Assembly: GCA_964550325.1 (NCBI GenBank)
Contig: CAZJYT010000044.1
Coordinates: 1-7,573, forward strand
Direction of reading: 5' to 3'
DNA from: CAZJYT01 sp964550325
GTDB taxonomy: Bacteria > Patescibacteriota > Minisyncoccia > Minisyncoccales > CAZJYT01
DNA length: 7,573 nucleotides
In this document: one piece after another, positions 1 through 4,661 of the stretch
How the letters are laid out: the number at the start of each line of letters is the position of its first letter
Position numbering within the stretch: position 1 is the first letter of the stretch
Program-made: the position numbers and the translations under genes
The notes under the pieces: model-generated
Database searches by the model: none
Told to the model about the DNA's origin: nothing
Seen by the model: the letters and a program-made list of their open reading frames with translations, nothing else

Positions 1-104
1 TTTATACCTTCTTTTTCTAACTTCTCTAAAATTTCTCTCTCTTTTTCAGAAACCTCAATTTCCTTTCTTTTTCCAATTTCTCTTTTTTCGCCTCTTAAAA
101 TCAT
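1..104 (-). CDS. Partial reading frame at left edge: new gene start or displaced C-terminus of HMG-CoA reductase
   Basis: A frame open from an ATG at 104-102 to the window edge encodes 34 complete codons beginning MILRGEKREIGKRKEIEVSE. It continues as an amphipathic Glu/Lys/Leu/Ile-rich stretch (residues 20-35) that looks like a real helix. It overlaps the last 50 bases of the HMG-CoA reductase frame, where that frame reads as an unlikely run of Arg, Lys, Asn and Trp. No Shine-Dalgarno sequence lies before the ATG. There are two readings. It may be a separate downstream gene with an unusually long overlap. Or it may be the true C-terminus of HMG-CoA reductase, displaced by one base at the homopolymers T104-T108 or A111-A115. 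I do not recognise the family from 35 residues, and the true extent lies outside the window. Confidence 0.4.
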   Translation of the reverse strand, partial: MILRGEKREIGKRKEIEVSEKEREILEKLEKEGI

Positions 105-1245
105 TTTTAGAAAAAGATTTCTTCAAGAATTCCCTGTGGAGTTTCATATGACCTTTTTGAATACCTTCTGTTGCCACCACAGAAAGGGCAGACAAATTAT
201 TAGCCAATCCTACCGCCGCCATGATAATCCCCAATTCTCTTGCCTCTCTTATTCTTAAAATTTTTAAAGCTAACCTTGCCTTTCTTGTCTGGATAGCACC
301 CCCTACCGTAGCTATGGGGAGAGGAATTTCAATTTTTCCTACCAAGTAATTATTTTCAATTTTCCATTTTGTAATGGGCTGGTATTTTCCTCCTCTTTGA
401 GCAAAGCTATGGACAGCTGATTCTATTGCCCTAAAATCATTCCCTGTAGCTAAAGCGACAGCATCAATGCCGTTCATTACTCCCTTGTTATGGGTAACCG
501 CTCTAAAAATATCATTTTCTGCCAATTTCTGGAGCATTAGAATTCTTTCTGTCACTATTTCTCCCGGAAAACTCTTTAAGGCTAAATTTTTTATGGGTAC
601 CTTCCCTTTCACTCTTACAATTCTTCTCTCAGTAAAATTTGAAATAATTCTTGCCCCAATTTCAGCTTTTGTAATCTTTTTCAGAAAAGGGGAGATTTTC
701 TCTAACATCGTATTAATTAAATTTGCTCCTAAGGCATCTTTGGGATCTACGATTAAATATAAAACCAAAAAATCTTTAATCTTCTTTAATTTTAAATCTC
801 TTGCCCCTCCTCCAATCTTTAGTAAAAAACTATCACTTTTGTTAGCCAAATCTAAAATTTCTCTTTTCTTTCTCAAGATTTTGTTTTTTGTCTTTTTAAA
901 ATCTCTCACCCCTGTCAATTGCAACTCACCCACCATCTCATTCCCTAAATACTCCCCCAAAAATCCTCCTCCTGTTCTTATCAATTTTGCTCCTCTGGAA
1001 GCTGCTGCTACCACAGAGGGTTCTTCAATTTCCATAGGCACAAAATAATCTTTACCATTTACTAAAAAATTGGTGGCAATTTTAAAAGGACCAATATTGT
1101 TTTCAAAATCAAGAAAGTCAGGTAGTTTTTGGTAGCTTTTAATTAAATTTAAGTCCTCTTTGGTTAAATTTGAAAATTCCTTAATTATCTTAATTTTCTC
1201 CTTTAAAGAGAGTTTATGAAAATTAGAAATGGCAGAGATTTTCAT
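55..1245 (-). CDS. mvaA: Hydroxymethylglutaryl-CoA reductase, class II type
   Basis: Reduces HMG-CoA to mevalonate with NAD(P)H, the committed step of the mevalonate pathway; cytosolic. The protein has 396 residues from the ATG at 1245-1243. Class II landmarks appear in order: EEPSVVAAAS (74-83, catalytic Glu75), IGGGARD (144-150), DPKDALGAN (167-175), THNKGVMNGIDAVALATGND (251-270, catalytic Lys254 and Asp270) and GIQKGHMKLH (361-370, catalytic His366). The frame is open to 1332, but the shorter start is preferred: it has AAGGAAATT just upstream, it forms an ATGA overlap with the stop of the upstream synthase, and the extra 29 residues look non-homologous. After His366 only 30 residues remain, against 47 in the Pseudomonas mevalonii enzyme (428 residues from memory), and they are almost all basic. 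The 3' end may therefore be frameshifted. The family call is firm; the C-terminus is not. Confidence 0.95.
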   Translation of the reverse strand: MKISAISNFHKLSLKEKIKIIKEFSNLTKEDLNLIKSYQKLPDFLDFENNIGPFKIATNFLVNGKDYFVPMEIEEPSVVAAASRGAKLIRTGGGFLGEYLGNEMVGELQLTGVRDFKKTKNKILRKKREILDLANKSDSFLLKIGGGARDLKLKKIKDFLVLYLIVDPKDALGANLINTMLEKISPFLKKITKAEIGARIISNFTERRIVRVKGKVPIKNLALKSFPGEIVTERILMLQKLAENDIFRAVTHNKGVMNGIDAVALATGNDFRAIESAVHSFAQRGGKYQPITKWKIENNYLVGKIEIPLPIATVGGAIQTRKARLALKILRIREARELGIIMAAVGLANNLSALSVVATEGIQKGHMKLHREFLKKSFSKNDFKRRKKRNWKKKGN

Positions 1246-2309
1246 AATTTCCTTTCTATTAAAAAGAAAATAAAAGATTTTAGTTTTCTTTTGTCTTTTG
1301 TCTCTGGTAAAAATCTTTCTATTTCTTCCCAACTTTTCTTAACAATTCTTTTACTCAGATTTTTGGCATATTCTATGGCATTGTATTTTTCCATAATCTC
1401 TACTGCTCTCTCTTTTTCTCTCTTATCCTCAGTCCTTTTCTCTAAAATTCTCAGTAGTTCCTTCTTGTCTTTTGAATTGGCTTTTTTTAGAGTATGAATT
1501 ACCAAAAGAGTCTTTTTTCCTTCAGTAATATCTTGAGCAAAAACCTTTCCAAATTTTTGTCTATTTTCTCCCTTTAAGGTTACATCTAAAATGTCATCTT
1601 GAATCTGGAAAGCTACACCAATTGCCTCTCCTAACTTTCCAAATCTTTCCACGACGTCTTTTCTCTTTCCACATAAGATAGCAGCTAATTTAGCTGAAAA
1701 TCTGGAAAGACAACCTGTTTTAAAAGCACACATTGTAAGATATTTTTTTTCATCTAATTCTGTCTTTCTTTTTTTTGTCCAAGAGATATCAATAGCCTGA
1801 CCTAAACTTAAATTTACCATTTCTTGAATGAAATTTTGATATATTTGGATCAATCTTTTAGTTTTGATTTCTCTTTTCTCTCTTAAAATCAAAAGAGGTA
1901 AAAAATAAAGGAAATTTCCAGCATTCAAGGCAATATCAATTCCAAAAATTTTGTGTAAGCTGGGTTTTCCTCTTCTTAACTCACTTTTGTCTTCAATATC
2001 ATCAATTATTAAGGTACCTTCATGAATTAATTCTGGTAAAATAGCAAATTCTTTTATCTTTTCTAGATTTCCTTTTAAGGCTTTGACGATTAAAAAAAAC
2101 AAAGCTGGTCTCCACCTTTTTCCACCCCTATCTAAAAGCTCCCAAGAAGGGTCAATTAAGGAACCTTGAATTAGATTTAAATCAATATATTCTGGCTCTG
2201 GAACTAAAAATTGAAGCCATTTTTTATTAATTCTTTTGGGCAAATATTTTTCTATCTCTTTATCAACCTCCTTTTTTGTTTTTTTTAAGTAGCTAATTAT
2301 CTCTCTCAT
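1242..2309 (-). CDS. Trans-polyprenyl diphosphate synthase, probably geranylgeranyl diphosphate synthase
   Basis: Condenses isopentenyl diphosphate onto allylic diphosphates to make an all-trans prenyl chain; cytosolic and magnesium dependent. The 355-residue protein carries GGKRWRP (62-68, substrate binding), the first aspartate-rich motif DDIED (103-107) followed by LRRGKPSLH, GQAID (170-174), the second aspartate-rich motif QDDILD (237-242), and a Lys-containing FAQDITEGKKT segment (257-267). The residues four and five places before DDIED are Thr and Gly. Farnesyl synthases usually carry a bulky aromatic residue there, so by established rules the product should be C20 or longer; exact length is inference. 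The LIIDDIEDKSELRRG context resembles eukaryotic-type GGPP synthases. The start overlaps the stop of the UbiA gene (ATGA at 2309-2306), and its own stop overlaps the mvaA start the same way, which indicates translational coupling in one operon. Confidence 0.93.
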   Translation of the reverse strand: MREIISYLKKTKKEVDKEIEKYLPKRINKKWLQFLVPEPEYIDLNLIQGSLIDPSWELLDRGGKRWRPALFFLIVKALKGNLEKIKEFAILPELIHEGTLIIDDIEDKSELRRGKPSLHKIFGIDIALNAGNFLYFLPLLILREKREIKTKRLIQIYQNFIQEMVNLSLGQAIDISWTKKRKTELDEKKYLTMCAFKTGCLSRFSAKLAAILCGKRKDVVERFGKLGEAIGVAFQIQDDILDVTLKGENRQKFGKVFAQDITEGKKTLLVIHTLKKANSKDKKELLRILEKRTEDKREKERAVEIMEKYNAIEYAKNLSKRIVKKSWEEIERFLPETKDKRKLKSFIFFLIERKL

Positions 2310-3142
2310 ATAAAAGAGAAAAGGATAATTAAAAAAATTAAGACATTATACGCATCTAATAGTCTGTATTCTTTCACAAATCTTTGTTTTTTAAAAAAGA
2401 GGAAAAGAAAAAGGTAAGAGATGGTAAAAATGAAAAACAAATATAAGATATTAGTCAAGAAAAGATAAAATAATAAAAAGAGCAAAGAAAGATAAGAAAA
2501 TAAAAGAAAATCTATCAGTTTTTTTGTCCTTTCTTTTCCTAAAAAGTAGCAGGTAGTTTTTACCTTTCCCAATTTATCAGACTCATAATCTTCGTATTCA
2601 TTTCTCAATTCCAGGATAACAGATATAAAAAAAACAAGAGAGAAAATAAAGTAGTGGAAATAATTAATTTTTGTTTTGAAGAATAAAAAAGGGAAGATGA
2701 CTAAAAGGGAACCCCCAAAGAGCCCATGAGAAATTAGATCAAGAATGGGCCTTGATTTGAATCTTATGGGAGGAGAAGAATAGAAGAAAATTAAAAGAAA
2801 AGAAAAAAGGCAAAACAAGAAAATATCAATTCTATAAAAAAAAGAGATGATTAGGGCTAAAAAAGCCAAAAATAAGGAAAAGGAAAGAGCTTTTTTAGAA
2901 TCAACTTCTTTTAACAAAATAGGGTTTTCTTTTGTGAAATTGAATTTATCTTCATTTTGGTCAAAACATTCATTAATTGAAAAAGCAAAACCCGCCCCCA
3001 AAAAAATCAAAATCCAAAAAATTAAAATATCTATTAGAGGGAAATTAAAACCTTTGGCTAATAAAAACCCAAAAAGGCAAAAAAGAAAATACCCCTTGGC
3101 ATCAAAAAGTCTCAATAATTTAACAAAAGGCTTTATTTTCAT
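2306..3142 (-). CDS. UbiA-family membrane prenyltransferase
   Basis: An integral membrane enzyme that transfers a prenyl chain from its diphosphate to an acceptor. The 278 residues are dominated by Phe/Leu/Ile-rich membrane segments, roughly eight or nine. Both Mg-diphosphate motifs are present: NECFDQNED (57-65, the NxxxDxxxD pattern) and, later, the acidic NEYEDYESD stretch. Between them lies YSSPPIRFKSRPILDLISHG, the typical UbiA loop. Acceptor specificity cannot be read from sequence. Candidates are quinone-type aromatics, chlorophyll-like acceptors, glycerol phosphates as in archaeal ether-lipid synthesis (DGGGP synthase), and carotenoid precursors. The adjacent C20-type synthase and HMG-CoA reductase suggest the donor is made locally. 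The ATG at 3142-3140 has no visible Shine-Dalgarno sequence and lies about 15 nt from a structured repeat. The stop overlaps the start of the next gene by ATGA. Confidence 0.88.
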   Translation of the reverse strand: MKIKPFVKLLRLFDAKGYFLFCLFGFLLAKGFNFPLIDILIFWILIFLGAGFAFSINECFDQNEDKFNFTKENPILLKEVDSKKALSFSLFLAFLALIISFFYRIDIFLFCLFSFLLIFFYSSPPIRFKSRPILDLISHGLFGGSLLVIFPFLFFKTKINYFHYFIFSLVFFISVILELRNEYEDYESDKLGKVKTTCYFLGKERTKKLIDFLLFSYLSLLFLLFYLFLTNILYLFFIFTISYLFLFLFFKKQRFVKEYRLLDAYNVLIFLIILFSFI

Positions 3143-3177
3143 ATGTATTTACTAAGCAATTTGGTAACAAATTACCC

Positions 3178-3200
3178 GAGGCATCTTGTCTCGGGGAGCA
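3178..3200. repeat. Left 23-nt inverted-repeat arm of the structured element
   Basis: It starts GAGGCATCTTGTC and ends GGGGAGCA, and is a perfect reverse complement of 3316-3338. Its first 11 bases recur at 7563-7573. With the CCC just before it, it forms an 8-bp hairpin (one G-T pair) with loop ATCTT. Confidence 0.9.
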
Positions 3201-3315
3201 CGGAGTCGCCTTAGGTGGTGAAAGAGAAAGTTTATTTACAGGCGCTCCTATACCTCGCCGAGCCTTACAGAGCTTCTTCTGAAATACAATTTTTTTCTCG
3301 GGCTCGGCTGCGGTA

Positions 3316-3338
3316 TGCTCCCCGAGACAAGATGCCTC
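3316..3338. repeat. Right 23-nt inverted-repeat arm of the structured element
   Basis: Perfect reverse complement of 3178-3200. The outer flank on this side (3339-3365) matches, in reverse complement, the sequence at 7536-7562 at 21 of 27 positions. The repeat unit therefore extends at least 27 bases beyond the arm on this side. The left flank of the same element has lost about 15 bases of this stretch. Confidence 0.9.
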
Positions 3339-3351
3339 ACCAAAGAAATTA

Positions 3352-3888
3352 TTAAGAATTGTTACTGAGGTAGTTAGATAGTACATCCTCATATTTAGTT
3401 AAAATTATTCTCAACCAAGGAGTATATTTTTGAGGATTTTTTTTAATATCTTCTTTGAGATCTTTTAAATTCTGCCATTTCCAATCCTTTACTTCTTTTT
3501 TGTTAGGTTTTGGTTTTCCATCAAATTTTCCAAAAAATACATGGTCAAACTCATATTCAATTAAATTCCCTACCTTTGTCTTATAAATGAATGAAAAAAC
3601 CTCTTTTAAATTGGTTTCAATTCCCATTTCTTCTTTTAATCTTTTTTCTGCTTCTTTTTTAATATCTTTTCCTGGTCTTGGATGAGAACAGCAGGTATTT
3701 GACCAAAGTCCTGGACTATGATATTTTCCAGTTTGTCTTTTTTGCAAAAGTAATTCTCTCTTTTTATTAAATATAAAAATTGAAAAAGCCCGATGCAATT
3801 TTCCTTCCTTGTGGGCTTTAATTTTTTCCTCTTTGCCAATTTCCCTATCTTTTTTGTCAACCAAAATAACAAAAGAATTGTTTTTCAT
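3352..3888 (-). CDS. idi: Isopentenyl-diphosphate delta-isomerase, type I (Nudix fold)
   Basis: Interconverts IPP and DMAPP, supplying the allylic primer for prenyl chain synthesis; cytosolic, metal dependent. Its 178 residues compare with about 182 in E. coli Idi. The catalytic cysteine is Cys67 in NTCCSHP, and the second catalytic acid falls in EYEFDHVF (Glu111 and Glu113). His26, His32 and His69 match the metal ligands of the E. coli enzyme. A Nudix-like box (G73 to I90) and TPWL near the C-terminus also fit. The ATG at 3888-3886 is the only sensible start, since VILVDKKDREIGKEEK aligns with the family N-terminus. It lies 4 nt after the 3' end of tRNA-Arg, so the gene probably shares the tRNA promoter. 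The last five residues and the stop codon come from the flank of the structured repeat. Functionally it belongs with the UbiA, synthase and HMGR genes downstream. Confidence 0.95.
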   Translation of the reverse strand: MKNNSFVILVDKKDREIGKEEKIKAHKEGKLHRAFSIFIFNKKRELLLQKRQTGKYHSPGLWSNTCCSHPRPGKDIKKEAEKRLKEEMGIETNLKEVFSFIYKTKVGNLIEYEFDHVFFGKFDGKPKPNKKEVKDWKWQNLKDLKEDIKKNPQKYTPWLRIILTKYEDVLSNYLSNNS

Positions 3889-3892
3889 TTTG

Positions 3893-3965
3893 TGTCCCCA
3901 GGAGGATTTGAACCTCCATCTTCAGCTCCGGAGGCTGATGCTCTATCCAATTGAGCTATGGGGAC
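3893..3965 (-). tRNA. tRNA-Arg(CCG)
   Basis: Read on the minus strand, 73 nt fold as a complete cloverleaf. The acceptor stem is GTCCCCA with TGGGGAC, followed by discriminator A at 3893. The D-arm is GCTC/GAGC around AATTGGATA. The anticodon stem is TCAGC/GCTGA with loop CTCCGGA, giving anticodon CCG (plus-strand 3929-3931), which reads CGG. The T-arm is GGAGG/CCTCC with loop TTCAAAT. There is no intron and CCA is not encoded; the next bases are CAAA and then the idi ATG. The D-arm looks bacterial. A TATAAT box ends 7 nt before the first base. Confidence 0.95.
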
Positions 3966-3972
3966 TTAAATT

Positions 3973-3978
3973 ATTATA
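3973..3978 (-). promoter_or_regulatory. Putative -10 box (TATAAT) for tRNA-Arg and idi
   Basis: On the minus strand the 15 bases between the stop of the methyltransferase gene and the tRNA read TGTATAATAATTTAA. This contains a perfect TATAAT ending 7 nt before tRNA base 1, so transcription should start at or next to the mature tRNA end. A -35 element at 17 nt spacing is weak (TTAATT, inside the methyltransferase 3' end). Confidence 0.6.
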
Positions 3979-3980
3979 CA

Positions 3981-4661
3981 TTAATCCTTCTCTCCAATTA
4001 AATAAATATCAAATTTACCTTCCCAGGTTTCTTTTATCTTAAATCCTGCCCCTCTCACTAATTTTTTTAATCCACTTTGGGTAAAAAAGTGATAATATCT
4101 CATTATTTTATTCTGCCACGGTACCAAGGCATCTCCAAAATCTAACTTCGATCTTCCTAAAATTTTCAGAAGGCAATTCCTTATTACCAAGAATAAATTT
4201 TTTTTATTCTTAAAATTCCACAAATACCAACAGCTCAAAATTAAAATCCCTTGGGGTTTTAGTATTTTAAAAATTTTTTTTAAAAAAGACAACCGAAGCT
4301 CCTGAGAGGGGATATGAGGTAAAACCCGGATGCAGAAAACCTTATCAAAATAGTTTTCTGGAAAAGGAAAATTTAGAGGAGAAACCAGTTGAAATTTTTT
4401 ATCAGGGAAATTTTTTTTAGCAATCTTAATCAATTTTTCAGAAGTATCCACTCCTACATAGTCAATCTTCTTTTCTCTTAATACCAATAATAACCTCCCA
4501 TTTCCACATCCTAAATCTAAAACCCTATCTCCATCTTTCACATATTTTTCCAACCTCTGAATATCAAAAGTAAACCTTCTTGTTCTTGCAAATTCTTCGC
4601 CAATTAGGTTATAATCATTTTTAGTCTTTTCTAAAAGATAGAAAGCATATTCTTTTTCCAT
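3981..4661 (-). CDS. Class I SAM-dependent methyltransferase, Trm9/ALKBH8-like (probable tRNA carboxymethyluridine methyltransferase)
   Basis: Likely transfers a methyl group from SAM to the carboxyl of 5-carboxymethyl-U34 in tRNA, giving mcm5U. The 226 residues show SAM motif I VLDLGCGNG (47-55), the acidic ribose-binding Asp72 in VGVDTS, VLPHIPSQELR (113-123), ILKPQGILILSCWYLW (133-148), VPW (180-182) and RYYHFF (188-193), then a C-terminal AGF-containing strand region. The HIPSxELR, VPW and RYYH combination is what I associate with the Trm9 branch rather than generic Rossmann methyltransferases. The N-terminus (YNLIGEEFARTR) also resembles Trm9. Context is strong: it is head-to-head with elp3, whose product makes the substrate modification. 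The start codons overlap in CATG (4659-4662), and no Shine-Dalgarno sequence precedes it. The family call is good; substrate is inferred. Known Trm9 enzymes need the partner Trm112, which is not in this window. Confidence 0.75.
   Translation of the reverse strand: MEKEYAFYLLEKTKNDYNLIGEEFARTRRFTFDIQRLEKYVKDGDRVLDLGCGNGRLLLVLREKKIDYVGVDTSEKLIKIAKKNFPDKKFQLVSPLNFPFPENYFDKVFCIRVLPHIPSQELRLSFLKKIFKILKPQGILILSCWYLWNFKNKKNLFLVIRNCLLKILGRSKLDFGDALVPWQNKIMRYYHFFTQSGLKKLVRGAGFKIKETWEGKFDIYLIGEKD
4586..4615 (+). promoter_or_regulatory. Putative sigma70-type promoter for elp3
   Basis: TTGCAA (4586-4591, four of six consensus positions), an 18-nt spacer and a perfect TATAAT (4610-4615) lie inside the divergent methyltransferase gene. 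They predict a transcript start near 4622 and a leader of about 38 nt before the elp3 ATG. Hexamers of this kind are frequent by chance in AT-rich DNA, so the position is the main support. Confidence 0.5.

Larger units (their letters stand above)
3164..3365. repeat. Structured GC-rich palindromic repeat (MITE/REPIN-like) between idi and the UbiA gene
   Basis: A GC-rich block stands out sharply from the AT-rich surroundings. Its outer ends are inverted (GTAACAA at 3164-3170, TTGTTAC at 3359-3365). Inside them is a perfect 23-nt inverted repeat at 3178-3200 and 3316-3338. The interior can fold as two further stems: 3202-3211 with 3240-3248 (9 bp, one bulged T), and 3251-3264 with 3301-3315 (4 bp plus 8 bp, GCCGAGCC with GGCTCGGC). 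The pieces are separated by only 0-2 nt, giving a clean three-way junction. The left arm also forms a hairpin by itself (CCCGAGGC, loop ATCTT, GTCTCGGG). A further partial copy lies at 7529-7573, so it is dispersed. It could be a non-autonomous mobile element, a paired REP sequence moved by a REP-associated transposase, or a structured RNA. No transposase is in the window and no clear target duplication is visible. Confidence 0.8.

Noticed and set aside
467..1048. Plus-strand open frame of 193 codons opposite HMG-CoA reductase
   Set aside because: It is fully antisense to a convincing gene with catalytic motifs; the Phe/Ser/Leu-rich translation is typical of the complement of a Lys/Glu-rich gene.
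1246..1332. Longer start for HMG-CoA reductase
   Set aside because: The extra residues overlap the synthase 3' end, look unlike the family N-terminus, and the internal ATG has a purine-rich ribosome site plus an ATGA junction.
3174..3196. Hairpin of the left arm as a rho-independent terminator for idi
   Set aside because: On the minus strand the stem is followed by TAATTTGTTACC, not a clean T run. The hairpin is better explained as part of the repeat, although some attenuation cannot be excluded.
3140..3380. CRISPR array or integron attachment site
   Set aside because: There is one pair of inverted arms and no series of regularly spaced direct repeats; no cas gene or tyrosine integrase is present in the window.
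3120..3392. Minus-strand frame of 90 codons running through the structured repeat
   Set aside because: It starts inside idi, crosses the inverted-repeat element and ends inside the UbiA gene in a different frame. Its openness is explained by the GC-rich repeat having few stop codons, and no start signal or domain is visible. If other copies keep the frame open with synonymous changes it should be reconsidered.
3893..3965. tRNA-Arg(CCG) as the target of the Elp3/Trm9-like enzymes
   Set aside because: The wobble base is C, not U, so this tRNA cannot carry cm5U34; its closeness to the modification genes is probably incidental.
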